This document shows positions 1 through 6,898 of a DNA stretch of 11,329 nucleotides, in pieces; positions within the stretch are counted from its first letter, which is position 1, and the number at the start of each line of letters is the position of its first letter. A program made the position numbers and the translations under genes. The DNA is from an uncultured Bacilli bacterium (GTDB lineage: Bacteria; Bacillota_I; Bacilli_A; RF39; UBA660), in assembly GCA_947631885.1 (NCBI GenBank), contig CANRMZ010000024.1, positions 1 to 11,329 on the forward strand, written 5' to 3'. The notes under the pieces are model-generated. The model ran no database searches. It worked only from the letters and a program-made list of their open reading frames with translations, and was not told the origin of the DNA.

Positions 1-253
1 ATTTTCCCACAAACTGTGAATTTCCTTTATATGAAAATAAAACATTAAAATTTTCATCAACTACATATTTATCTTTACCATCAGTTGCAATAGCTATACC
101 CTCATTAAATTCGGTTATATTATTATATGTTATATATTCTTTATTTTCATTCGCGGAACTATTATCCTTTTTATTTTCTTCTTCACTACCACACCCAGCT
201 AAAGAAAATATTATTCCGAAGCAAATAAGTATTTTTAATAATCTTTTTTTCAT
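1..253 (-). CDS. Lipoprotein with WG-repeat-like start (partial, 3' end off window)
   Basis: Only the first 84 codons are inside the window; the frame is open to base 1. Reading from the ATG at 253, residues 1-21 form a lipoprotein signal peptide: MKKR, a hydrophobic stretch, then the lipobox LAGC with Cys21 as the expected lipidation site. A short Asn/Glu/Ser-rich linker follows. Residues from about 47 (EFNEGIAIA, then DGKDKYVVDENFNVLF) resemble the start of WG repeats, which typically read F-x-E-G-x-A followed by a G-K-Y-G-x-I-D strand. The protein should sit outside the cell, anchored to the membrane. An AAGAGG ribosome site lies about 7 bases upstream. Its start is only 12 bases after the stop of the five-span membrane protein gene, so the two are probably co-transcribed. 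The lipoprotein call is firm; the WG-repeat call rests on one partial copy. Function unknown. Confidence 0.8.
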   Translation of the reverse strand, partial: MKKRLLKILICFGIIFSLAGCGSEEENKKDNSSANENKEYITYNNITEFNEGIAIATDGKDKYVVDENFNVLFSYKGNSQFVGK

Positions 254-265
254 CTTAAACCTCTT

Positions 266-1261
266 TTATTTTTTCTTACTATCTACTATTTCTTTATATT
301 CATTTTGGTTTAAACTTATAAACTCTCTTGTTTTAGGGTTAAATTTAAAATAATAATAATCATTCTTTTTCTTATCTAAAATATATAAAACTAAGTTGTC
401 ATCGTCTTCCCAAAGATGATTTTTAAGATTTAATCCATATTTAGTAAATTCTACCCCATCTAGTAAAGCTGATTTTATTCGATAATAATCTGCTTCTTTA
501 TTAATATCATAAGTTTTTTCAAGTTCTTCTAAAGAATTAATTAAACTATCCTTAATAAATGTTTTCACATCACTAAAATCAGCATCTTTTCGGGCCTCAT
601 CATAACTATCATTATCATAAACAAATGTATCTTTTAAAAAGTTCATTACAGCTGGGTGATCTTTTTCAGAAGCTGAAGCCGAGAAAACAAAAGTAGCGGT
701 TATACAAATTACAACTATAAATTCAAATAGTATTGTCCAAAAAGGATAACTATCAAATCCTTCAGATCTTATACTATTTACAATATTTATAATAATCAAA
801 GGAATTAAAATTCCCACCATCAATCTAATAAAAACATTATGATAAGTAAATTTTAAAACAATAGAATGAGAACCGCTTACAACAGAATATATAGCAAATA
901 AAACTAAAACAACTATTTCTACTATAAAAATAACATTACTTCTTTTCTTTGTTTTTCCTACAACTTTTTCTAATTCTTTAAGATTTTCATCTTTTTTATC
1001 AATTTTTTGCTCTTTATTTTTCCTTTTCTTAAATAATAATTTTACTTTATTCCATAATTCTTTAGGATTTAATTTTATTTCTTTATCCATTGTTATATAA
1101 AGAATGAAACGCAGCAATTCGACTACGGACATTAATAAAAAACCTAAAGCTAATGCATACTGATTAATATGCGCAAGTTCACATAAAATATAAATTATAA
1201 AAAAACCTATTCCTCCAGTTATGGTGCCTATAAAAAGTAACAATAGAAACAAACCAAACAT
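266..1261 (-). CDS. Five-span membrane protein with external C-terminal domain, unknown function
   Basis: 331 residues, not recognised as a named family. Hydrophobic segments lie at about 4-28, 35-57, 109-129, 143-163 and 174-195. The loop at 60-108 is strongly basic (KKRKNKEQK and similar), so by the positive-inside rule it is cytoplasmic. That puts the N-terminus inside and the 135-residue hydrophilic C-terminal part (196-331) outside. The tail is acidic and rich in Tyr and Lys, with a YYYFKFNPKTREF stretch that looks like beta strands. The ATG at 1261 is preceded by AAGAGGT at a good distance. The gene runs straight into the lipoprotein gene 12 bases downstream. An external domain beside a co-transcribed lipoprotein suggests a shared surface role, but that is inference. 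An ordinary permease is unlikely because of the large soluble C-terminal part. Confidence 0.8.
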   Translation of the reverse strand: MFGLFLLLLFIGTITGGIGFFIIYILCELAHINQYALALGFLLMSVVELLRFILYITMDKEIKLNPKELWNKVKLLFKKRKNKEQKIDKKDENLKELEKVVGKTKKRSNVIFIVEIVVLVLFAIYSVVSGSHSIVLKFTYHNVFIRLMVGILIPLIIINIVNSIRSEGFDSYPFWTILFEFIVVICITATFVFSASASEKDHPAVMNFLKDTFVYDNDSYDEARKDADFSDVKTFIKDSLINSLEELEKTYDINKEADYYRIKSALLDGVEFTKYGLNLKNHLWEDDDNLVLYILDKKKNDYYYFKFNPKTREFISLNQNEYKEIVDSKKK

Positions 1262-1306
1262 TTCTTTACCTCTTTTCTTTAAACTTTATGTTTATTATTT
1301 TAATTA

Positions 1307-1335
1307 ATTGTATCATTTTTCTTTTATATTTTAAA
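1307..1335 (-). promoter_or_regulatory. Putative promoter for the 1261-to-1 unit
   Basis: On the minus strand there is a -10 hexamer TACAAT (1307-1312) preceded by TGA, an extended -10. A weak -35 TTTAAA (1330-1335) lies 17 bases upstream. It lies about 45 bases upstream of the membrane-protein ATG, with no gene in between. Confidence 0.45.
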
Positions 1336-1388
1336 GAATAAATATCACTTAAATTAGACATGCTTCAAGTAAAGACTTATAGGAATTA

Positions 1389-1417
1389 TAGACAAGCTTT
1401 ATGAATTGTGCTATAAT
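1389..1417 (+). promoter_or_regulatory. Sigma-A-type promoter of rnjA
   Basis: -35 TAGACA (1389-1394), 17-base spacer, -10 TATAAT (1412-1417) with an upstream TGC that makes an extended -10. This is close to consensus. It gives a short leader of about 30 bases before the rnjA ATG at 1457. Confidence 0.75.
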
Positions 1418-1456
1418 TTATTTATATTTGAATCTTTTTTATGAAAGAAGGAAATT

Positions 1457-3136
1457 ATGAAAAATGATTTAGGCGAAACGTCGGTCATTGCTTTAGGTGG
1501 CCTTGGCGAAGTAGGAAAAAATATGTATGTTGTTACTCATAATGATGAGATAATAATTATAGATGCCGGAGTTTTATTCCCTGAGGATGACCTTTTAGGA
1601 ATAGATTACGTTATTCAAGATGTTTCTTATTTAAAAAATAATGAAAGTAAGATTAAAGCTTTAATAATAACCCATGGTCATGAGGACCATATCGGCGGAA
1701 TACCTTTCTTACTTCAATCTGTTAATATACCGGTTATATATGCGCCAAAGATTGCGGCCGATTTAATTAATAAAAAACTAGCAGAAAGAAATATTCCTTA
1801 TGAAAATATCGAAATTATTAATAAAGATTTAGTTATTAAATATAAATATTTTGAGATTGAGTTCGTTAATACAACCCACTCTATACCTGATAGTTTTGCT
1901 ATAGCTATTCATACACCAAATGGATTAATATTTGAAACAGGAGACTTTAAATTTGATTTAACACCTATTGGTCCAATGGCTGATATTCATAAAATGGCTA
2001 AACTTGGAAGCGAAGGCGTTAAACTATTATTAAGTGATTCTACTAACGCAATGTCCGAGGGCTTTTCGAAAAGTGAAAGTTCTGTCGATGGCACATTAAA
2101 TGATATAATTTCAAGACACCATGGTCGAGTTATCATTGCTACATTTGCTTCCAATATCTTTAGAATAAAACATATTGTTGAAACTTGTAAACAATATAAT
2201 CGTAAAATAGTAGTATTTGGTAGAAGTATGGAAAATGCTATTGAACTTGCTTTAAATAATAATTTACTTCATGATAAAGATCAATTTATTGATGCTTATC
2301 AAGCTAAAAATTTAAAGAGAAATGAAGTATGTATTTTATGTACAGGTACCCAAGGAGAGCCCTTAGCAGCCCTATCTCGAATAGCTAATGGAGTTCATAA
2401 ACAAATATCATTATTAAATGATGATTTGGTTATCTTCTCATCAAGTGCTATTCCTGGTAATGCTGATAGTATTAATAAGATTATTAATAAGCTTTATTTA
2501 AAGGGCGTTCGTGTATTTACTAATACTGAATTTAGTGATATTCATACATCAGGACACGCTAAAGAAGAAGAACTTAAGTGGATGCTTAGAATTATTAAAC
2601 CGGAATACTTCATGCCAATGCATGGTGAATACCGAATGCTTAAAAAGCATGGAGAAATTGCCGTAAGCTGTGGTGTTGATGAAAATAATATCATTATCGC
2701 TGAAAACGGTGATGTCATAAAACTTAAAGATGGCAAAGTATATAAAGATGGAACTGTTCAAGCCGGTGATATCTATGTTGATGGTTCAAGAATTGGTGAT
2801 GTAGGTTCTGTTGTTATTAAAGACCGAAAACTCATGAGCCATGACGGTATCTTAATTACTATCTTAAACATTAATACATTAACAAGAAAACTACTTGCTA
2901 AACCAAATGTAACTGCTCGGGGATTTGTAATGGTTAATGAAAGCCAAGAATTGATGAATAGGATAGAAAATAAAATAACAAGTATTGTTAGTGACTATTT
3001 ATCTAAATCTATCTATAGTTATACGGATTTAAAGAATCAAATAATATTTGAACTTCTTCCTTATATTAATGATCTTACCGGAAGAAGACCTATTATTCTT
3101 CCAGTTATAATGGAAGTTAATACACCAAGTTTATAA
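1457..3136 (+). CDS. rnjA: Ribonuclease J (RNase J1 type)
   Basis: 559 residues, the usual length for RNase J (about 555). It is a metallo-beta-lactamase/beta-CASP nuclease with 5'-3' exonuclease and endonuclease activity, acting in the cytoplasm in mRNA turnover and rRNA maturation. Visible motifs are the N-terminal ALGGLGEVGKN with IDAG (to residue 38), the metal-binding THGHEDHIGG (His73, His75, Asp77, His78), H143 in THSIPDS, D165 in GDFK, the beta-CASP region with CTGTQGEP (297-304), HTSGH (365-369) and PMHGEY (His391). All metal ligands are intact, so this is an active J1-type enzyme rather than a degenerate J2 paralogue. The C-terminal part (about 450-559) matches the family's dimerisation tail in position. 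The ATG has an AGAAGGA site just upstream. The gene has its own promoter and ends in a terminator shared with rny. Confidence 0.96.
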   Translation: MKNDLGETSVIALGGLGEVGKNMYVVTHNDEIIIIDAGVLFPEDDLLGIDYVIQDVSYLKNNESKIKALIITHGHEDHIGGIPFLLQSVNIPVIYAPKIAADLINKKLAERNIPYENIEIINKDLVIKYKYFEIEFVNTTHSIPDSFAIAIHTPNGLIFETGDFKFDLTPIGPMADIHKMAKLGSEGVKLLLSDSTNAMSEGFSKSESSVDGTLNDIISRHHGRVIIATFASNIFRIKHIVETCKQYNRKIVVFGRSMENAIELALNNNLLHDKDQFIDAYQAKNLKRNEVCILCTGTQGEPLAALSRIANGVHKQISLLNDDLVIFSSSAIPGNADSINKIINKLYLKGVRVFTNTEFSDIHTSGHAKEEELKWMLRIIKPEYFMPMHGEYRMLKKHGEIAVSCGVDENNIIIAENGDVIKLKDGKVYKDGTVQAGDIYVDGSRIGDVGSVVIKDRKLMSHDGILITILNINTLTRKLLAKPNVTARGFVMVNESQELMNRIENKITSIVSDYLSKSIYSYTDLKNQIIFELLPYINDLTGRRPIILPVIMEVNTPSL

Positions 3137-3158
3137 AAGGGCTATAAAGCCTTTTTTC
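3135..3158. terminator. Bidirectional terminator between rnjA and rny
   Basis: Hairpin AAAAGGGCT / AGCC-TTTTT with a four-base ATAA loop (3144-3147), starting inside the rnjA stop codon. Read on the plus strand it ends in six T; on the minus strand the same stem ends in TTTT after rny. It serves two convergent genes whose stops lie 42 bases apart. Confidence 0.8.
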
Positions 3159-3174
3159 TTTTGCAAGAAAAAAG
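3151..3174. repeat. Perfect 10-bp inverted repeat next to the shared terminator
   Basis: CTTTTTTCTT (3151-3160) and AAGAAAAAAG (3165-3174) are exact reverse complements around a TTGC loop. The repeat overlaps the T-tract of the rnjA terminator. It could form a competing or second hairpin in readthrough RNA from either side. The arms are almost purely A/T, so the structure would be weak. Confidence 0.7.
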
Positions 3175-3178
3175 AAGC

Positions 3179-4732
3179 TTATTTTGGTTCTTCTTGAGCT
3201 CTTGTTTCTCTTATAACAGTTATTTTAATAGTACCAGGATATTGCATTTCTTTTTCAATCTTTTCTTTCATATCTCTAGCAATCTTATAACTTGTAGCAT
3301 CATCAACTTCGTCTGGTTTAACCATAACTCTGACTTCTCTACCCGCTTGCATAGCATATGTTTTTTCAACGCCTTCGAAACTATTACCTATAACTTCAAG
3401 TTGCTCTAATCTCTTAATATAGTTTTCGAGGGAATCATTACGAGCACCAGGTCTTGCAGCACTTAGAGTATCGGCAACCGCTACTAAAACAGCAATAATT
3501 GACTTAGGTTCTACAGCTCCATGGTGTGATTCAATAGCATCTAGAACAACTGGGTTTTCATGATACTTTTTACAAATATCGTAACCTATTTCAACATGGC
3601 TTCCTTCGACTTCAAAATCGATAGCTTTACCAATATCATGAAGTAGTCCTGCTCTTTTTGCAAGAGTTACATTTTCGCCTAGTTCAGATGCCATAAGTCC
3701 TGCTAGATTAGCTACTTCTATAGAGTGCTTTAAAGCATTTTGTCCATAACTAGTACGATAATTTAACTTACCAATTAAGTTAAGTAATTCAGGATCTACT
3801 TTTGTAAGTCCTAAATCTTGAACAGTTTTATTTCCTAGTTCGGTTATCTTATTATTGATATCCTTTAAAGTTTTATCATAAACTTCTTCAATACGTGCCG
3901 GATGTATTCTACCATCCTTTATAAGTGTTTCCAAAGTTATCTTAGCTATCTCTCTTCTAAGTGGGTCAAAAGATGAAATTACAATAGCTTCAGGAGTATC
4001 ATCAATAATTAAATCAACTCCTGTAATAGACTCAATAGTTCTAATGTTACGTCCTTCTCTACCAATTAATCTACCTTTCATGTCATCATTTGGTAAATCA
4101 ATTGTACTGACTGTTTGTAATCCTACAACTTCATCAGCATAACGTTCCATTGAGCCAACGATTAGTTGTTTAGCTCTTTCACCAGCCTCAACTTGGGCTT
4201 TAGCCATTTCTTCACGAATATATTCGGTGATTTCAGTGCTTATGTCACTCTCGACACGGCTCATTATTAATTCTTTAGCTTTTTCTTTACTATATCCGGA
4301 AATCTTTTCTAATTGCTCCATTTCTTCTTTTAATAGAGCATCCATTTTTTCCTCTTTTGCTTGGATATTTTCTGTTTTTGCTAATAAGCTTTTTTCTTTA
4401 TCATCTAGGGAAGCATCCCTTTTTTGTAACATTTCTTCCCTTTTATCAAGATTATTTTCGCGAACTAATAAACGATCTTCACTTTGTTTAAGTTCTGCTT
4501 TCTTTTCTTTTATCTCGGCATCAGTTTGTTGTTTTAACTTAAAAGATTCCTCTTTTACTTCTAATAAGGCATCTCTTTTTTGCTTGTCTGCTTCTTTTTT
4601 AGCATCTTCAATTAGCTTATTTACGTCATTTGCACGTTTTTTATTTATAATCAAATTAATTACAAATACAATTAAAGCTCCTACTAATAATCCAACAACT
4701 AGAGTAAAAATGGAATTGTTTAAAATATCCAT
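3179..4732 (-). CDS. rny: Ribonuclease Y
   Basis: 517 residues, typical of RNase Y. It is a membrane-anchored endoribonuclease that starts mRNA decay in many Gram-positive bacteria. Domains in order: one N-terminal transmembrane helix (about 8-30), a long charged Lys/Glu coiled coil (about 31-200), a KH RNA-binding domain with the loop IGREGRNI (223-230), and an HD phosphohydrolase domain. HD metal ligands visible are H336, the HD pair H365-D366 in LLHDIGK, the H403-H404 pair and D421 in VAVADTLSAARPGAR. The C-terminal signature PGTIKITVIRETRA is also present. The ATG at 4732 follows a GAGGAG site. The gene has a clear promoter and its own transcript, convergent with rnjA. Both catalytic and RNA-binding residues are intact, so an active enzyme is expected. 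Confidence 0.96.
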   Translation of the reverse strand: MDILNNSIFTLVVGLLVGALIVFVINLIINKKRANDVNKLIEDAKKEADKQKRDALLEVKEESFKLKQQTDAEIKEKKAELKQSEDRLLVRENNLDKREEMLQKRDASLDDKEKSLLAKTENIQAKEEKMDALLKEEMEQLEKISGYSKEKAKELIMSRVESDISTEITEYIREEMAKAQVEAGERAKQLIVGSMERYADEVVGLQTVSTIDLPNDDMKGRLIGREGRNIRTIESITGVDLIIDDTPEAIVISSFDPLRREIAKITLETLIKDGRIHPARIEEVYDKTLKDINNKITELGNKTVQDLGLTKVDPELLNLIGKLNYRTSYGQNALKHSIEVANLAGLMASELGENVTLAKRAGLLHDIGKAIDFEVEGSHVEIGYDICKKYHENPVVLDAIESHHGAVEPKSIIAVLVAVADTLSAARPGARNDSLENYIKRLEQLEVIGNSFEGVEKTYAMQAGREVRVMVKPDEVDDATSYKIARDMKEKIEKEMQYPGTIKITVIRETRAQEEPK

Positions 4733-4789
4733 TTTCTCCTCACTTTCTTGTTTTTAAGCAACTTGCATAAAGCAAATTCCTATAATTTC

Positions 4790-4818
4790 ATTATATAGTT
4801 TTTTGCCCTTTTTAGCAA
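4790..4818 (-). promoter_or_regulatory. Sigma-A-type promoter of rny
   Basis: On the minus strand: -35 TTGCTA (4813-4818), 17-base spacer, -10 TATAAT (4790-4795). It lies just after the terminator of the upstream small membrane protein gene and leaves a leader of roughly 50 bases before the rny ATG. Confidence 0.75.
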
Positions 4819-4821
4819 GTC

Positions 4822-4846
4822 AAAAAAAAAGAGCCTCAAAGCTCTT
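4822..4846 (-). terminator. Rho-independent terminator after the 137-residue membrane protein gene
   Basis: On the minus strand, stem AAGAGC / GCTCTT with loop TTTGAG, followed by seven further T. The stem begins inside the TAA stop codon of the gene ending at 4845. It separates that gene from rny. Confidence 0.85.
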
Positions 4847-5258
4847 ATTTTTCTTTTATCTTACGATTAATTTCTGATGTATTCTTGCATAACATTATTA
4901 GCATTAACATAAATTCATATGTAACTCTTAAACCGATATTACCAAGAACTATTGTTAATAAAGCTGCTAAGAAGCCAAGTGGACTCATAAAGATTAAAGC
5001 CAAAGGCCATACAGTAATAAATAATGCTGATGCAATATAAACTACTTTAAGAATAAATTCTAATAGCATTACGTCAAAATTTAAGAAACGTTTAAGCCAA
5101 TTTAAGAATTTATTTTTTATTTCTTTTTTAGGGCTAAGGAAGAAAATATATAAACAGATTCCTCCAACTATGGCTAAAATAAGAATTAAAATAGTCCACA
5201 CTATCAACATTATGCCACCAGCTACAATACCATCTAGTGAACTTGAGCTTGAAATCAT
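4845..5258 (-). CDS. Small three-span membrane protein, unknown function
   Basis: 137 residues, not recognised. After a short Ser-rich N-terminus (MISSSSSLDG) there are hydrophobic segments at about 13-40, 66-90 and 93-125. A basic loop (SPKKEIKNKFLNWLKRF) lies between the first and second, and a charged tail (EINRKIKEK) ends the protein. The basic loop is probably cytoplasmic, which would put the N-terminus outside and the C-terminus inside or at the membrane. No enzyme motif is visible. The ATG is preceded by AAGGAG with a 9-base gap. The gene has its own terminator and a likely promoter, so it is probably monocistronic. Its place next to rny may be chance. The clean start, terminator and strong hydrophobic pattern support a real gene. 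Confidence 0.8.
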   Translation of the reverse strand: MISSSSSLDGIVAGGIMLIVWTILILILAIVGGICLYIFFLSPKKEIKNKFLNWLKRFLNFDVMLLEFILKVVYIASALFITVWPLALIFMSPLGFLAALLTIVLGNIGLRVTYEFMLMLIMLCKNTSEINRKIKEK

Positions 5259-5284
5259 AAATAAGAACTCCTTTCTCTTTTTTT

Positions 5285-5290
5285 AATATA
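5285..5290 (-). promoter_or_regulatory. Putative extended -10 promoter of the 137-residue membrane protein gene
   Basis: On the minus strand TATATT with an upstream TGT gives an extended -10 element. No good -35 hexamer sits at the right distance. It is about 27 bases upstream of the ATG and no closer promoter is seen. Confidence 0.4.
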
Positions 5291-5338
5291 ACACAAATTA
5301 ACTTTTTAGAAAAGATAAATTCTTTAAAAAAATATTAT

Positions 5339-6028
5339 TTAGCATCCTTCATTTTTAGTACATACACTATGATTTAATAAAGCAAATAAATCATTAAATT
5401 GTTCTTCGGTATCATCAGTCATCTCTTTAGTTAAATCCATATAACCATCAGTTTGAAGTTCAGATATACCTGTTACCATACCAAGTGCTACCCCATTTTC
5501 AACGACTACAACATTCGGAGCATAAATTCTCTTAGTTCCAGTACTAATGCTCTTACCATCTTTATCGGTAAGATTATAATCACTTAAGACATTACCTAAT
5601 AATTCAGTTAGTTCTGAGTAACCTTTGCCCCCTTCTTTAGTAGTCTTAAACTCTTTAGTTTCCTCATCATATTCCATAGTATCTCTTATGGTTTTAACAT
5701 CTACATAATATATTTCATCAATATTATTTTCTTTAGCAGTCTTTATTAAATAAGGAAGAACACTTCTACACCAAGGACAAGTATTAAAGCCAAAATAAAC
5801 AACAAAGGTTTCTTCATCATTTATAGCTTTTACAATATCACTAGCTTCTTTATAAACAAAAGGATTTTCTTCATCAATAGTAAGACTTCTTATAACATTA
5901 CTTCCTGATTTTTGCCCATTAACACTTTCATATTCTTCTTTAAACTTTTCCGCATCAGTTTGTTTACCACAGCCATATAGGCCTAATGATAAAACTAATA
6001 ATAACACAATAATTAACTTTTTTTTCAT
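5339..6028 (-). CDS. Thioredoxin-fold CPWC lipoprotein
   Basis: 229 residues from the ATG at 6028. A TTG five codons further up keeps the frame open, but the GAGG site lies between the two and is placed for the ATG, and MKKK plus a hydrophobic run makes a proper signal peptide. The lipobox LYGC gives lipidated Cys20. A thioredoxin fold follows: strand VVYFGF, active-site CPWC (84-87), a helix, strand EIYYVDV, and a likely cis-proline P171 in IYAPNVVVVENG. It should act on the outer face of the membrane as a thiol-disulfide oxidoreductase. The region around CPWC resembles PedC/BrcD-type accessory thioredoxins of bacteriocin loci, but no bacteriocin gene is nearby. An extra Cys pair (C223, C229) ends the protein. 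It follows fabG by 52 bases with no clear terminator between, so co-transcription is likely. Confidence 0.87.
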   Translation of the reverse strand: MKKKLIIVLLLVLSLGLYGCGKQTDAEKFKEEYESVNGQKSGSNVIRSLTIDEENPFVYKEASDIVKAINDEETFVVYFGFNTCPWCRSVLPYLIKTAKENNIDEIYYVDVKTIRDTMEYDEETKEFKTTKEGGKGYSELTELLGNVLSDYNLTDKDGKSISTGTKRIYAPNVVVVENGVALGMVTGISELQTDGYMDLTKEMTDDTEEQFNDLFALLNHSVCTKNEGC

Positions 6029-6080
6029 CACGTACCTCGACAATATTATCTATTAAATTTATGAAAATTGCAATATTTCC

Positions 6081-6815
6081 TTAGCTTCTTGCAGCTCCAT
6101 CAACAGAAAGAATAACCCCTGTTATATAGCTTGCTAAATCACTAGCTAAGAATAAAAAGGCATTAGCAATATCCCTTGGTTCACCAATTCTACCAAGAGG
6201 GATAGTTTTAACTAAAGGTGCTATCATTTCCTCAGGTAAAGATGCAACCATATCGGTTTTTGTTATACCAGGAGCTACAGCATTTACCCTAATATTAAAG
6301 GGAGCAAGCTCTCTAGCAAGAGATTTCGTAAAGCCATTAACCGCGAATTTAGAGGTTGGATAACCTACGCCTGAAGGTTGACCATAAATACTAACCATTG
6401 AACTAGTATTTAAAATTACCCCGCCATTTTCTTTCATATAGGGAATAACTTCCTTAGTCATATTAAACATGGCATTAATATTAATATCCATTATTTTAAC
6501 AAAATCTTCATATGTTGTATTATCGATACTATCTTTGGCAGATACACCAGCATTATTGACTAAAATATCAATATGACCATATTTATCATGAATCTTCTTT
6601 ATCATTTCTTTTACTTCATCAGGATTATTTAAATTAGGATAATATCCTTCAACATCTATTTTTTCTTTTTTTAAAGTTTCTATTGCTTTATCAACAGATT
6701 CTTTTTTTGATCCTAAAAGTACTACGTCAGCTCCATTTAACTTAAATACTTTTACTGTTTCTAGTCCAATTCCCCGAGTTCCACCCGTTATAATGGCTAC
6801 TTTTCCACTTAACAT
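6081..6815 (-). CDS. fabG: 3-oxoacyl-ACP reductase-like short-chain dehydrogenase
   Basis: 244 residues, the normal FabG length. Family members reduce 3-oxoacyl-ACP with NADPH in fatty-acid elongation in the cytoplasm. Visible motifs: the Rossmann glycine motif TGGTRGIG (10-17), NNAG (87-90), Asn114, catalytic Ser139, and Tyr152 with Lys156 in YPTSK, spaced as in E. coli FabG. NAVAPG (178-183) and the C-terminal VDGA are also present. GSKK after the second strand lacks an acidic residue, which favours NADP. No other fab genes or acyl carrier protein are adjacent, so another SDR substrate is possible and the symbol is tentative. The ATG follows AAGGAG with a 6-base gap. It is divergent from the sortase gene. 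Confidence 0.85.
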   Translation of the reverse strand: MLSGKVAIITGGTRGIGLETVKVFKLNGADVVLLGSKKESVDKAIETLKKEKIDVEGYYPNLNNPDEVKEMIKKIHDKYGHIDILVNNAGVSAKDSIDNTTYEDFVKIMDININAMFNMTKEVIPYMKENGGVILNTSSMVSIYGQPSGVGYPTSKFAVNGFTKSLARELAPFNIRVNAVAPGITKTDMVASLPEEMIAPLVKTIPLGRIGEPRDIANAFLFLASDLASYITGVILSVDGAARS

Positions 6816-6838
6816 ATAATTCTCCTTTTAATAATATA

Positions 6839-6844
6839 ATTATA
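6839..6844 (-). promoter_or_regulatory. Putative -10 element for fabG
   Basis: On the minus strand a consensus TATAAT lies about 24 bases upstream of the fabG ATG. The expected -35 position (about 6862-6867) reads TATCCT, which is poor. The element lies within the 83-base divergent region shared with the sortase promoter. Confidence 0.4.
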
Positions 6845-6850
6845 CAACAA

Positions 6851-6878
6851 TTGCAAAAAAAAGGATATGTGTTATAAT
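6851..6878 (+). promoter_or_regulatory. Promoter of the sortase gene
   Basis: -35 TTGCAA (6851-6856), 16-base spacer, -10 TATAAT (6873-6878) with an upstream TGT (extended -10). The leader to the ATG at 6899 is very short, about 14 bases, and is mostly the ribosome site GAGGTG (6886-6891). Confidence 0.65.
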
Positions 6879-6898
6879 ATATCGCGAGGTGAAATGGG

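Noticed and set aside
3161..3409. Plus-strand frame after the rnjA terminator
   Set aside because: It lies entirely opposite the rny 3' end apart from its first bases, begins in the terminator T-tract and has no promoter.
4227..4757. Long plus-strand open frame (176 codons) opposite rny
   Set aside because: It is antisense to the Lys/Glu coiled coil of RNase Y. Lys/Glu codons read backwards give Phe/Leu/Ser and rarely stops, which explains the length; there is no good ribosome site or family match.
6029..6043. TTG start five codons upstream for the CPWC lipoprotein
   Set aside because: The GAGG ribosome site lies inside this extension and is spaced for the ATG at 6028, which also gives a normal signal peptide.
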